Below, one piece after another: positions 24,359 through 34,828 of a DNA stretch of 64,000 nucleotides (positions are counted from its first letter, which is position 1; each line of letters starts with the position of its first letter). This DNA is from Sphaerotilus mobilis (GTDB taxonomy: Bacteria > Pseudomonadota > Gammaproteobacteria > Burkholderiales > Burkholderiaceae_C): positions 744,001 to 808,000 of the forward strand of contig NZ_SGWV01000008.1 in the NCBI RefSeq assembly GCF_004216565.1. Reading direction: 5' to 3'. The notes under the pieces were generated by a model. It saw nothing but the letters and a program-made list of their open reading frames with translations, ran no database searches and had not been told where the DNA came from. Made by a program: the position numbers and the translations under genes.

Positions 24359-25202
24359 GGCGATCCAGCCAGGCTGCCAGACGCGGCAGGGCGGCGCGGG
24401 CGTTGGCGGTCGTCAGGGCGGCGACGGCCTCGGGGGTCAGGTCACGCAGCGCCGCCAGCTCGGCACCGATGCGTGGCAGTTCGGCGGGTTCGTTGCGGGC
24501 GATCGCGCCGGCCGCCCGTTCGGCGGCGGTGCGGTAGAGCCAGTGGGGCGGGATGTCGGGCGCATCGGTCTCCAGCACCAGCGCCTCGGCCGGCAGGCTG
24601 GCGGCCAGGCGGCGGATCTGCAGCGCCCGCTCGAAGGTCAAGGCGCCGCCAAAACCCAGCTTGAAGCCCCGGTCGACGAAGGCCTGCGCCTGCTGCTCGC
24701 TGCCATTGAAGGCATGGGCGATGCCGCCTCGCAGCCGGGGCCGGCGGCGCAGCTGCTGCAGCAACAGGTCCGCCGAACGCCGCACATGCAGGATCACCGG
24801 CAGGTCGAAGGCCAGCGCCAGATCGAGCTGGGCGGCATAGAAGTGCGCCTGCAAGGCCATGTCCAGGCCGGGCACGAAGGCGTCGATGCCGATCTCGCCC
24901 ACGGCCACCAGCTGCGGGTCGTCGATGGCCGCACGCAAGGCGATGGCCAGACGATCCAGGGCGTCATGCGCCTCGTCGCCCACATACAGCGGATGCAGGC
25001 CCAGCGCATAGACGTCGCCGTGGCGGTGGGCCAGTGCGCGCACCGCGTCCAGGTTGGACGAGGCCACCGCCGGGATCACCAGCCGGGCCACGCCGGCCGC
25101 CCGCGCACGGGCCGAGACGGCGTCGCGATCAGGGCTGAACTCGTCGGCATCGAGGTGGCAGTGGGTGTCGATCCAGAGCGGACCGCGAACGGCAAGCGAC
25201 AT
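24351..25202 (-). CDS. TatD-family metal-dependent deoxyribonuclease
   Basis: 283-residue TIM-barrel hydrolase. Metal ligands are visible in order: IDTHCHLD at residues 10-17, VGEIGID (glutamate), a histidine in ILHVRRSADLLL, HAFNGS, and the late ETDAPDIPPH. This is the TatD DNase pattern; members act as 3'-5' exonucleases on damaged DNA and RNA. ATG 25202 is chosen because the conserved domain starts ten residues in; a reading from 25424 adds 74 residues that overlap the divergent protease gene. Forms an overlapping pair with the glycosylase gene. Confidence 0.92.
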   Translation of the reverse strand: MSLAVRGPLWIDTHCHLDADEFSPDRDAVSARARAAGVARLVIPAVASSNLDAVRALAHRHGDVYALGLHPLYVGDEAHDALDRLAIALRAAIDDPQLVAVGEIGIDAFVPGLDMALQAHFYAAQLDLALAFDLPVILHVRRSADLLLQQLRRRPRLRGGIAHAFNGSEQQAQAFVDRGFKLGFGGALTFERALQIRRLAASLPAEALVLETDAPDIPPHWLYRTAAERAAGAIARNEPAELPRIGAELAALRDLTPEAVAALTTANARAALPRLAAWLDRHG

Positions 25203-25241
25203 GCCAACATGATGCCGCCGAAGCGGGGGTACGCCTGAGGC

Positions 25242-25270
25242 TGGCAAGCCCAAGCGAGGCGTGCTAACTT
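25242..25270 (+). promoter_or_regulatory. extended -10 promoter of the trypsin-like protease gene
   Basis: TGCTAACTT at 25262-25270 is an extended -10 element; a weak -35 (TGGCAA, 25242-25247) lies 17 bases upstream. Transcription would start near 25277, 33 bases before the ATG at 25310. Confidence 0.5.
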
Positions 25271-25309
25271 GCAGCCATGCCAGCCATGGCGGCGGGCGCA
25301 GGGGTGCCG

Positions 25310-26374
25310 ATGACACGCAAACCCAGGTACAGCCGCACGGCGGGATCGATGGCCGCCGAGAAGGCGGCGCTGCCGCCGGCTTCTGCCTCATCTGCCTCTG
25401 TCGCATCTGTCGACGGCGGGCCACAGCCCTCGGTCGCCGCCCGGCCGGGTCGGCGCCAGCGCCTGCAGGCCTGGCTGGTGTCCCCGCGAGCCCTCTGGAG
25501 CGCCTGGGCCCTGCTGGCGCTGATCATGCTGGCGGGCTGGCAGTGGCAGTTGCGCCATGCGCCGCCCCTCATCACCCAGCAGGACATCGACCGCGCCGTG
25601 CTGGAAACGCTGGAGACCCAGCCCATCACCGCCGCCACGCGCCGCGCGGCCGACAAGATCCTGCCCTCGGTCGTGCGGGTCGTCGCCCAGTCGGACGCGC
25701 GCGAGGACACCCCGTCGAGCCAGGCTTCTGGCGCGCCGCGCCAGAAGCCGGGTGCGGGTGGCAAGGCCCGTCCGGCCGGCAAGGCCGCCAAGCCCACCGC
25801 GGGTGACGACGAGGAAGATGCCGACAGCGACCACCCGCGCCGGGGCGTCGGCACCGGCGTGGTGATCGTCGAGAGCGGCATCATCCTGACGAACTACCAC
25901 GTCATCGAAGGCGCCGATCGGGTCACCGTGACCTTCTGGAACGGCATGGAGTCCGAGGCCCGCATCGTCAGCGTGCAGCCGCACCAGGACCTGGCGGTGC
26001 TCAAGGCGGTCAAGCTGCCCGACGACCTGCAGCCCGCCACGCTGCGCGGCACCGGCGACCTGGGCCTGGGCGACACGGTGGTGGCGGTGGGCTACCCCTT
26101 CGGCATCGGCCCGAGCGTGTCCTCGGGCGTGGTCTCCGGACTGGACCGCGAGTTCCGCTCGCCCGAAGGCCGGCAGACGCTCACCAAGCTGATCCAGTTC
26201 GATGCCGCCGCCAACCCGGGCAACTCGGGCGGGCCGCTGGTCAACGCGCAGGGGGAGGTGGTCGGCATCGTCACCGCCATCCTCAACCCGACGCCGGCAA
26301 GGACCTTCATCGGCATCGGCTTCGCGGTGCCGATCGAGAGCGCGGCCGGCGCGGTCGGCTTCCCGCCCTTCTGA
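25310..26374 (+). CDS. membrane-anchored trypsin-like serine protease (S1C, no PDZ domain)
   Basis: HtrA/Deg-like serine protease, 354 aa. A single membrane segment (about 63-80) follows a basic, Ala/Ser-rich N-terminus, so the catalytic domain should face the periplasm. Triad: His197 (TNYHVIEG), Asp227 (HQDLAVLK), Ser306 (NPGNSGGPL). A charged low-complexity stretch (about 135-165) lies between anchor and protease domain. The protein stops about 45 residues after the serine with no PDZ domain, so it lacks the substrate-sensing part of DegP/DegS. ATG 25310 has AGGGG six bases upstream; ATG 25277 would add 11 residues but coincides with the predicted transcription start. Followed after 48 bases by moxR. 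Confidence 0.87.
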   Translation: MTRKPRYSRTAGSMAAEKAALPPASASSASVASVDGGPQPSVAARPGRRQRLQAWLVSPRALWSAWALLALIMLAGWQWQLRHAPPLITQQDIDRAVLETLETQPITAATRRAADKILPSVVRVVAQSDAREDTPSSQASGAPRQKPGAGGKARPAGKAAKPTAGDDEEDADSDHPRRGVGTGVVIVESGIILTNYHVIEGADRVTVTFWNGMESEARIVSVQPHQDLAVLKAVKLPDDLQPATLRGTGDLGLGDTVVAVGYPFGIGPSVSSGVVSGLDREFRSPEGRQTLTKLIQFDAAANPGNSGGPLVNAQGEVVGIVTAILNPTPARTFIGIGFAVPIESAAGAVGFPPF

Positions 26375-26422
26375 CGCAGCCACGCCCAACCATCCCAGAC
26401 CCGACAGGACACGAGGACGCCC

Positions 26423-27450
<1,028 letters not shown>

Positions 27451-27454
<4 letters not shown>

Positions 27455-28683
27455 ACACGGCCACGCGCGGCGCCATCCGTCAACGCCTGCTGAGCCTGGT
27501 CTGGCCGCGTCGCAAGGCGGCGGCCGACACACCTGACGCCCCGGCCCCTGCGGCGTCCACGCCCCTGCCCGGCAGCGCCACCGCGATCGCCCTGGGCCCG
27601 GCCGACGCCCTGTTGCGGCGGCTGGAATGGACGGTGCTGCGTCGCCTCGACGGCCTGCTGCAAGGCGATTGCCGCACGCTGATGCGCGGCGCCGGCCTGG
27701 ACCTCGCCGACCTGCGCGAGTACCAGCCACACGACGACGTGCGCCACATCGACTGGAACGTCACCGCGCGCATCGACCAACCCCATGTGCGCCAGTTCCA
27801 GGAGGACCGCGACATGACGGCGGTCTTCCTGCTCGACCTGAGCGCCTCGGTCGACTGGGGTTCGGTGCTGCGGGCCGGCGCGGCCGGGCAGGACGGCGAG
27901 GTCCGCACCAAGCAGCAGATGGCCACCGAGCTGGTCGCCCTGCTGGCGCGGCTCTACACCCGCGCCGGCCATCGCGTTGGCGCACAGATCTACCGTCAGG
28001 CCGACCAGCGCGCCGAGGAATTGCCCGCCCGCGGCGGTCGCACCCAGGTGCTGCAACTCATCTCGCGCATGGCGCGGGCGACGGGGTCGGCGGGCCCGCG
28101 CGTCACCACGCCCGCGCCTGGCGTTTCTTGGTTCCGTCGTGCCCGGCCGCAAATGACCAACCGCCCGGCCGACGATGCCGAATCCACCCGCCTCGCCGAC
28201 CTGCTGAGCGCCGCCGAACATCGGCTGCGCCGCCGCACCACCGTCGTGGTCGTGTCCGACTTCATCAGCCAGCCCGGCTGGCAGGCCCCGTTGGGCCGCC
28301 TTGCGCTGCGCCACGATGTCGTCGCGGTGCGCCTGGGCGATCCGTCCGAGCACACGTTGCCGGCCATGGGCCTGGTGCTGCTGCGCGACGCGGAGAGCGG
28401 CGACGAGTTGCTGATCGACACCGACGACCCGGCCCTGCGCGCGCGCCACGCCGCACTGGCCGCCGAACGCGAGGCCCGGCTGCGGCAGGGCCTGACGGCG
28501 GCGGGCGTTGACACCCTCGAACTCGACACCGCCGAGCCGCTGCTGGAGACCTTGCGCCGCTTCCTCGACCTGCGCCGGGTGCGCCAGCGTCAGGGCGCGG
28601 CAGGCTCCTCGCTGGCGGCAGGCGGCACACGGCCGTCGCCCCTCAGCACACCGCCCTCCCCTGCCGCACCGAGGCCCCGATGA
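27451..28683 (+). CDS. DUF58 domain protein
   Basis: 410-residue soluble protein with the DUF58 core: LREYQPHDDVRHIDWNVTAR followed by AVFLLDLSASVDWGS, which is a von Willebrand A-like MIDAS motif (DLSAS). The central part (about 215-240) is rich in Arg, Thr and Pro. The C-terminal 40 residues are Pro/Ser/Ala-rich. DUF58 proteins always travel with MoxR; their exact role is not established. Start ATG 27451 overlaps the moxR stop; stop overlaps the next gene by four bases. Confidence 0.92.
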
Positions 28684-29753
28684 ACGAGACCCTCGCCTCC
28701 CTGTTCCAGCAAGCCCCGGTGAGCTTCCTGTGGCCCAGCCAGTTGTGGCTGCTGCTGCTGTGGCCGCTGATCGCGCTGGCCTATGTGTGGCTGCTGCGCC
28801 GACGCAAGCGTCAGGTCGTGCGGGTCGCCAGCCTGGGCCTGATCCGGCAGGCGGTCGGCCACGGCGGGGCCTGGCGGCGCCACGTGCCGCCGATCCTGAT
28901 CGGCTTGGCACTGCTGCTCTTGCTGATCGGCATGGCCCGGCCGGTGGCGGTGCTGACGCTGCCGCTGCGCGACCAGACCCTGCTGCTGGCGATGGATGTG
29001 TCGGGCAGCATGCGCGCCACCGATGTTGAGCCGAACCGGCTGGTGGCCTCGCAGAACGCGGCCAAGGCGTTTGTGCAGGACCTGCCACGCCATGTCCGCG
29101 TGGGCGTCGTCAGCTTCGCCGGCACCGCCGCCGTGGTGCAGGCGCCAACACACAGCCGCGAAGACGTGATCGCCGCGATCGACCGCTTCCAGCTGCAGCG
29201 CGGCACCGCCATCGGCAGCGGCATCGTGCTGAGCCTGGCGACCTTGTTCCCCGAGGCCGGCATTGACCTGTCGGACGTCACCGGCGAGCGCCGCATGCCC
29301 AAGCCGCTGGGCACCGAACGCGAGAAGCAGGACGACTTCAAGCCGGTTGCCCCGGGCAGCTACAGCTCGGCGGCGGTCATCTTGCTGACCGACGGGCAGC
29401 GCACCACCGGCATGGACCCGATGGACGCGGCCAAGCTGGCGGCCGACCGCGGCGTCAAGGTCTACACGGTCGGATTCGGCACCACCAGCGGCGAGATCAT
29501 CGGCTTCGAGGGCTGGAGCATGCGGGTGCGGCTGGACGAGGCCACGCTCAAGAACGTCGCCAACCTGACCCAGGCCGAGTACTTCTACGCCGGCAGTGCC
29601 ACCGACCTGAAGAAGGTCTACGACACGCTCAGCAGCCGGCTGGTCTTTGAGCGCAAGGAGACCGAGGTGACCGCCCTGGTTGCCGGTCTGGCCGGCCTGC
29701 TGGTGCTGCTGGCCTGCGGCCTGAGCGTGGCCTGGTTCGGGCGTGTGATCTGA
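28680..29753 (+). CDS. VWA-domain membrane protein, BatA-like
   Basis: 357-residue protein: two N-terminal membrane segments (about 20-38 and 72-93), a von Willebrand A domain (about 97-315) with an intact MIDAS (DVSGSM near 104-109, the threonine of GTAIGSG and ILLTDGQRTTG), and one C-terminal membrane segment (about 333-352). This is the BatA topology, with the metal-binding domain probably outside the cytoplasmic membrane. It is the last gene of the MoxR set; BatB, a DUF4381 protein and TPR partners, often found next, are absent. Confidence 0.92.
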   Translation: MNETLASLFQQAPVSFLWPSQLWLLLLWPLIALAYVWLLRRRKRQVVRVASLGLIRQAVGHGGAWRRHVPPILIGLALLLLLIGMARPVAVLTLPLRDQTLLLAMDVSGSMRATDVEPNRLVASQNAAKAFVQDLPRHVRVGVVSFAGTAAVVQAPTHSREDVIAAIDRFQLQRGTAIGSGIVLSLATLFPEAGIDLSDVTGERRMPKPLGTEREKQDDFKPVAPGSYSSAAVILLTDGQRTTGMDPMDAAKLAADRGVKVYTVGFGTTSGEIIGFEGWSMRVRLDEATLKNVANLTQAEYFYAGSATDLKKVYDTLSSRLVFERKETEVTALVAGLAGLLVLLACGLSVAWFGRVI

Positions 29754-29962
29754 CGCCGCAGCGGCACGGGGCGCCTGCGGTGGCGAGGACGAATTCCATC
29801 AAGTCGACGTTCAGTTTGTGCGGTGATCGTCGACTTTTCGTTGATTCGGTCCCGCAAAGGGGTGGTCAGCCAGCGGCGTCCTTCGTGCAGTTTTCTCCTT
29901 AAGGTCGGCAAACTGCGCCCCCGTCGACCGAATGCGGCCACCGAGCCGACAGAATCCTGCTT

Positions 29963-31510
29963 ATGCCTTCTGGCGAAACCGCCTCTCCATCCGCCCTGTC
30001 CATGAGGGACTCCCCTGACATGACCGCTTCCGCCGACACCGCCGATGCGATGGCGACGCCTGCCGGCGACTCGGGCGGCGCGCAGGTGGTGCAGATGCCG
30101 CCGCCCCGTCAAACCGGTCAGATCACGCGCAGCCCCTACGGCTTCGCGCCGACGCCGCCGCAGTCCATCACCAGCTTCGTCGCCGGCATCGCCGAACCGC
30201 TGCTGTCGGTGCTGGCGCTGTTGCTCATCACCACGCTGGTCGACGAGCCGATCGACCGCGCCACGCAACTCCTCAGCCTGGGCGTGCTGGTGCTGACCTT
30301 TCCCGGCACCAACCGCTTTCATGCCACGCCCTGGGTCGCGCTGAGCGGCATCGTGTCGTCCTGGCTGGTGGTCTGCAGCGTGCTCGCGCTGGTGGGCTTC
30401 GCCACCGACTCGATCAAGTTCTACACGCCCGAGGTGCTGGCCGCCTGGCTGGTCGCCGCGCCGCTGCTGCATTTCGGCCTGGCCTTGACCGGCCATGCCC
30501 TGTTGCGCCACATGGCCCGCAACCCCGCCCTGCGGCGCGCGGCGCTGGTGATCGGCGCTGGCGACATCGGCCAGCGCATGGCCGAGGTGCTGCGTGAACG
30601 GGCGGCGGTGGGCTACGACTTCGTCGGCTTCATCGAGGACCGCGACTTGGACCGGGTGCCCGGCGCCCGCGCCAGCGAGATCAAGGGCAAGCTCGCGGAG
30701 ATCCGCGAAGTCATCACCCGCCATGGCGTGCGCGATGCCTACATCACGCTGCCTCTGGGCGCGCAGCCGCGCATCACGCAGCTGGTCAGCGCGCTGCAGG
30801 ACGCCGCCTGCACGGTCTACTTCGTGCCGGACGTGATGCGCGTGCAGGTCATCCAAGGGCGCGTGCGCAACATCGACGGCGTGCCGGTGGTGGGCCTGCT
30901 GGAGAGCCCCTTCATCGGCACCAATGCCTTGCTCAAGCGCGCCAGCGACATCGTGCTGTCGGCGCTGATCCTGCTGCTGATCGCGCCGATCATGCTGAGC
31001 GTCGCGCTCGGCATCAAGCTCAGTTCACCCGGCCCGGTGATCTTCAAGCAGCGCCGGCACGGCCTGGATGGGCGCGAGATCGTGATCTACAAGTTCCGCT
31101 CGATGACGACGATGGACAACGGCGCGGTGGTGCGTCAGGCCACCCGCAACGACGCGCGCATCACGCCCTTCGGACGCTTCCTGCGTCGCACCTCGCTGGA
31201 CGAGTTGCCGCAGTTCATCAACGTGCTGCAGGGCCGCATGAGCATCGTCGGCCCGCGCCCGCATGCGCTGGCCCACAACCAGCAGTACCGCGAGCTGATC
31301 AAGTCCTACATGGTCCGCCACAAGGTCCGCCCGGGCATCACCGGCTGGGCCCAGGTCAACGGCAGCCGGGGCGAGACCGACACGACCGACAAGATGGCCG
31401 AACGGGTTCGCCTGGACCTGGAGTACCTGCGCAACTGGAGCCTCGCGCTGGACCTGCGGATCATCGTGAGGACGGCGTTTCTGGCCTTCTTCGACCGCAA
31501 CGCATATTGA
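29963..31510 (+). CDS. undecaprenyl-phosphate sugar phosphotransferase (WcaJ/WbaP type)
   Basis: Polyprenyl glycosylphosphotransferase, 515 aa, which starts a surface polysaccharide by moving a sugar-1-phosphate onto undecaprenyl phosphate. Four N-terminal membrane segments (about 70-170), a Rossmann-like CoA-binding-type domain (about 188-300, starting VIGAGDIGQRM), then one membrane helix and the catalytic domain with KQRRHGLDGREI, YKFRSM and LDELPQFINVLQGRMSIVGPRP, ending RNWSLALDLRIIVRTAFLAF. ATG 29963 has no clear ribosome site; in-frame ATGs at 30002 and 30020 are alternatives, the last preceded by GAGGG. No polysaccharide cluster surrounds it, so it may serve genes elsewhere. Confidence 0.92.
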   Translation: MPSGETASPSALSMRDSPDMTASADTADAMATPAGDSGGAQVVQMPPPRQTGQITRSPYGFAPTPPQSITSFVAGIAEPLLSVLALLLITTLVDEPIDRATQLLSLGVLVLTFPGTNRFHATPWVALSGIVSSWLVVCSVLALVGFATDSIKFYTPEVLAAWLVAAPLLHFGLALTGHALLRHMARNPALRRAALVIGAGDIGQRMAEVLRERAAVGYDFVGFIEDRDLDRVPGARASEIKGKLAEIREVITRHGVRDAYITLPLGAQPRITQLVSALQDAACTVYFVPDVMRVQVIQGRVRNIDGVPVVGLLESPFIGTNALLKRASDIVLSALILLLIAPIMLSVALGIKLSSPGPVIFKQRRHGLDGREIVIYKFRSMTTMDNGAVVRQATRNDARITPFGRFLRRTSLDELPQFINVLQGRMSIVGPRPHALAHNQQYRELIKSYMVRHKVRPGITGWAQVNGSRGETDTTDKMAERVRLDLEYLRNWSLALDLRIIVRTAFLAFFDRNAY

Positions 31511-31520
31511 GTGAGCCCCC

Positions 31521-31540
31521 GGTTCCGGTGTACCGGAACC
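31521..31540. repeat. inverted repeat after the glycosyltransferase gene
   Basis: GGTTCCGGT-GT-ACCGGAACC: nine-base arms with a two-base centre, eleven bases after the stop. There is no T tract; it overlaps the first unit of the direct repeats. Confidence 0.7.
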
Positions 31541-31752
31541 ACCCCCCGGGGGGGTGCCAGCCGCCTTGGGGCGGCCCGGCGCCGGCTGGCATGCGCTGAT
31601 CGAGGTCGCGCGACTCAATCGGGCGCGGCAAGGGGCAGGCTCAGGCGGATCGGAACCACCCCCCGAGGGGGTGCCAGCCGCCTTGGGGCGGCCCGGCGCC
31701 GGCTGGCATGCGCTGATCGAGGCTGAGCGGCTCTATCGGGCGCAGCAAGGGG
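31534..31752. repeat. two tandem copies of a GC-rich element, 117-base period
   Basis: Copy 1 starts at 31534 and copy 2 at 31651. The first 72 bases of each are almost identical, with a C/G-run palindrome and a hairpin formed by GCCAGCCG and CGGCTGGC; the next 30 bases are still similar. Both lie between the convergent glycosyltransferase and guaC genes, the usual place for REP/BIME-like elements or bidirectional terminators. Confidence 0.8.
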
Positions 31753-32730
31753 TCACATCAGCAGATGCTCACCGGCGTTTTCGCCGCCGAGGATCACGTA
31801 GTTGACGCGGCGCAGGTCGCCGAGCACCTTGCCACCGGCGTAGCTGATCGAGCTTTGCAGGTCTTCTTGCATCTCGCGCAGCGTGTCGGCGAGCTTGCCC
31901 TTGACGGGTTCGAGGATGCGCTTGCCTTCGACGTGTTTGTACTCGCCCTTGTTGAAGTCGCTGGCCGAGCCGTAGTACTCCTTGTAGAGCTTGCCGTCGA
32001 CCTCGACGGTGGCACCGGGCGATTCCTCGTGGCCGGCGAACAGCGAGCCGACCATCACCATCGCGGCGCCAAAACGCACGCTCTTGGCGATGTCGCCGTG
32101 GTGGCGGATGCCGCCGTCGGCAATGATGGGCTTGGTGGCCACGCGGGCACACCACTTCAGCGCGCTGAGCTGCCAGCCGCCGGTCCCGAAGCCGGTCTTG
32201 AGGCGGGTGATGCAGACCTTGCCCGGGCCGATACCGACCTTGGTCGCGTCGGCGCCCCAGGCCTCAAGGTCGATGACGGCCTCAGGCGTGCCCACGTTGC
32301 CGGCGATCACGAAGGCATCCGGCAGACGCGTCTTGATGTGGCCGATCATGCGGCGCACGCTCTCGGCATGGCCGTGGGCGATGTCGATGGTGATGTAGTC
32401 GGCGCCGACGCCGCTGGTGGCCAGGCGGTCGATCACCGCGTAGTCAGCCTCCTTGACGCCCGAGCTGATCGAGACGAACAGGCCAGCCTCGCGCATGTCG
32501 CGGGCAAAGGCGACGGCATCGAGGTCGAAGCGGTGCATCACGTAGAAGTAGCCGTTGTCGGCCAGCCAGCGCGCGATGCGCTCGTCCAGCACGGTCTTCA
32601 TGTTGGCCGGCACGACCGGCAGCTTGAAGCGGCGGCCGCCGAACTCGATCGAGGGATCGCACTCGCTGCGGCTTTCCACGCGGCATTGGCGTGGCAGCAG
32701 CAGGACGTTGTCGTAGTCGAAGATTTCCAT
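31753..32730 (-). CDS. guaC: GMP reductase
   Basis: Converts GMP to IMP with NADPH, allowing guanine nucleotides to be recycled. The 325-residue TIM-barrel protein has the IMPDH/GMPR active-site loop [18 protein letters not shown] with catalytic cysteine near 176, the phosphate-binding [16 protein letters not shown], and the flap region [20 protein letters not shown]. It has no CBS domains, and its length matches GuaC rather than GuaB. ATG 32730 begins the conserved [13 protein letters not shown]. Confidence 0.95.
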   Translation of the reverse strand: MEIFDYDNVLLLPRQCRVESRSECDPSIEFGGRRFKLPVVPANMKTVLDERIARWLADNGYFYVMHRFDLDAVAFARDMREAGLFVSISSGVKEADYAVIDRLATSGVGADYITIDIAHGHAESVRRMIGHIKTRLPDAFVIAGNVGTPEAVIDLEAWGADATKVGIGPGKVCITRLKTGFGTGGWQLSALKWCARVATKPIIADGGIRHHGDIAKSVRFGAAMVMVGSLFAGHEESPGATVEVDGKLYKEYYGSASDFNKGEYKHVEGKRILEPVKGKLADTLREMQEDLQSSISYAGGKVLGDLRRVNYVILGGENAGEHLLM

Positions 32731-32953
32731 GGCAAAAGGCTCTCGTCAGGTCACGCCGCACCGGGATGGCGCGATGAGCGTCGTCATCGCGCATGGGGCG
32801 CAGCGTGGATTCGCAGCGGCGTTGTTGCAGTGCCGCCGCAAGGCTGCGAGCGCTTGACCTGGGACCGGTCCTCGCCCTCCGAGGGCCGCCAGCAAGGGCG
32901 GTGGGGGGCAAGAAGAACCGGGCTCAGAATTTGGGCCCGGTGATTGATTTTAC

Positions 32954-32985
32954 GCACCGGTCGACGGTTCGACGACGACCGGTGC
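32954..32985 (-). terminator. stem-loop terminator candidate of the degenerate GGDEF gene
   Basis: Perfect ten-base stem GCACCGGTCG / CGACCGGTGC with a 12-base loop, starting eight bases after the stop and followed on the minus strand by GTAAAATC. The trailing stretch is A-rich rather than T-rich, so termination is plausible, not certain. Confidence 0.5.
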
Positions 32986-32992
32986 GGCGACC

Positions 32993-34714
32993 TCAGTGAT
33001 GGCGGGGGCGTGAGCGCGGCGCCTGCAGGCCGGCCCAGCCGCTGTTGCGTGGCAGGTCCATCGACAGGTCCAGCGGCAGGTCGCGGCGCTGACCGGTCAG
33101 CGGGCCGGCGATCTGTCCCTTGAGGGCCCCGGGCGATGGCTCGTTGCGATCGGGATGACGCAGCTCATGCAGGCCGTCGGGAATCGTGGCCGGATGGGCA
33201 TCCATCAGGTCGGACATGTCGAAACGCGACATCACCTCGGTGCCCAGCGTGCCGAGATCGCTCATGGTGGAGTCGGTCCATTCCATGTGATGCGTCTCCA
33301 TGCCCGACAGCGAGGTCGACTCGCCGGCCTCTTCCTGGCCTTCGGCGTCGAGCGACGCGCCGGGGTGCGAGCTGACGTCGACCACCAACTGGTCGCCACC
33401 GGAAAGGCGGGCCTCGATCAGCGCTTGCTCGGCACGGTCGACCAGGTCGATCTCGTCGAAGTTGCGCCGAAAGCCGGCCAGACCCAGGCTGAGCGTCAGG
33501 CCGCCGGCCTCGTCACCGGCCGTCGCGGCGGCGCGCTGGAGCGCGCGGCGCAGCCGGGCCAGCACCTCGCTGGCACCGCGCAGGTCGGTCGAGGGCAGCA
33601 ACATCGCGTAGGACTGGATGCCGATGCGCGCGACCAGGTCGTTCTCGCGCTCGCAGGCGCCGGCCAGCAGGCGGGCGATGCGCCGCACAGCGGTCTCGCT
33701 GGCGCGGCTGCCCTTGGCCTGCATATAGGCCGGGAAGTGGTCGATCTCGGCCAGCACCAGGCTGAGGTTGTCCCCGGCGCGGCGGGCACACAGGGCCTCG
33801 GCGCGCAGGCGCTCGTCGAAGCCCTGGCGGTCGGACAGGCCGGTGGTGGCATCGGTGCCGCCCAGGCGTTGCACGCCGGTGGTGGGGGCGCGTGCCAGGG
33901 TCGGGTCGGACAGGCTCAGCACCACGCCGTCGGACAAGGGCGAGACGTGGATGGCCAGCGGGCGCAGCGCCGCACGGTCGTCACCCAGCAGGCGTTGCAG
34001 TTCACGCGTCGAGCCGCCGTGCAGGGTGGCGACACATTCGGCCGCCAGATCGAGCTTGGCCCACTGCGGCAAGGCGCTGGCCACGGTGCGGCCCGGCAGC
34101 GTCGACACGTCGATGTCGAGCAGTCGGCCCAGGGCCGGGTTGGCCAGCGTGATGCGCCAGTCGCGCACGACCTGGCGTTCGTCCAGCAGGGCCCGCAAAC
34201 CGAGCATCGCCACCGGGCTGGCTTGCAGCACATGATCGACATGCTGGTGACGCCACTCATGGACCCGCCGGTCGATCAGCAGCCATTCGCGGCCTTGCGC
34301 GTCCCGCAAGGGCAGCAGCAGCTCGCGCCAGCTCAGGACCGCCTGACCGGGCTGGGCCCATTCGATGCGGCAACGCGGCCGGCGGCTGTCGAGCACCTCC
34401 AGCGAGGCCGTCAGCAAGGCCTCGGCGCCCTGCCAGCTCGACAGCAGCTTGCCGGCCAGTTCCTGTTCGGTCTGGGCCAGATGCACAAGGCCCTGGCGGC
34501 GCACGCGCAGGTCGGTCGAGCCTTCGCGGCGCAACAGCAGCCAGTGGCCGGCCATGGCCGACCAGCGGTGGCCTTCGAAGGCGGAAGGGTCGACCGGTTG
34601 ACCCGGCGCGCGCAGCGCCTGCCAGGCCTTGAGCAGCAGCGCCTGATCGGGCTGAATCACCGTGGCGGTGATGTCGGGCGTGGCGGCAACGGGAGCGGAA
34701 GTCGTGGACGTCAT
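32993..34714 (-). CDS. degenerate GGDEF-domain protein
   Basis: 573-residue soluble protein. An N-terminal region of about 130 residues of unknown fold is followed by a PAS-like segment (about 160-270) and a GGDEF-fold domain (about 285-450). The domain's usual start DATTGLSDRQGFDERL and LVLAEIDHFPAYM are present, but where the RxGGDEF active-site loop should lie the sequence reads RIGIQSYAMLLP, so the signature is lost. It cannot be an ordinary diguanylate cyclase and could act as a c-di-GMP or GTP sensor. The last 120 residues are unstructured and Met/Asp-rich. Family is clear; function is inference. Confidence 0.85.
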   Translation of the reverse strand: MTSTTSAPVAATPDITATVIQPDQALLLKAWQALRAPGQPVDPSAFEGHRWSAMAGHWLLLRREGSTDLRVRRQGLVHLAQTEQELAGKLLSSWQGAEALLTASLEVLDSRRPRCRIEWAQPGQAVLSWRELLLPLRDAQGREWLLIDRRVHEWRHQHVDHVLQASPVAMLGLRALLDERQVVRDWRITLANPALGRLLDIDVSTLPGRTVASALPQWAKLDLAAECVATLHGGSTRELQRLLGDDRAALRPLAIHVSPLSDGVVLSLSDPTLARAPTTGVQRLGGTDATTGLSDRQGFDERLRAEALCARRAGDNLSLVLAEIDHFPAYMQAKGSRASETAVRRIARLLAGACERENDLVARIGIQSYAMLLPSTDLRGASEVLARLRRALQRAAATAGDEAGGLTLSLGLAGFRRNFDEIDLVDRAEQALIEARLSGGDQLVVDVSSHPGASLDAEGQEEAGESTSLSGMETHHMEWTDSTMSDLGTLGTEVMSRFDMSDLMDAHPATIPDGLHELRHPDRNEPSPGALKGQIAGPLTGQRRDLPLDLSMDLPRNSGWAGLQAPRSRPRHH

Positions 34715-34828
34715 GAGCGCTGGGACGGGTCGGGTCGCGCCGGACAGCGGGCGCTGGCGTCCCCTGAAGCTGGCGAGAAGGACGCGAAACCAGAATAGCC
34801 AGCAGGCCGTCGCCGACCTATCCCCGAT

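Noticed and set aside
31511-31726. Short open frame with a repeated peptide across the intergenic elements
   Set aside because: The repeat arises from the DNA element itself; no ribosome site or codon bias of its own.
31534-31752. Possible CRISPR array
   Set aside because: Only two long units with a 117-base period and similar spacers; no short palindromic repeat series and no cas genes.
32731-32953. Purine riboswitch in front of guaC
   Set aside because: No guanine-aptamer core or paired helices recognisable in this stretch.
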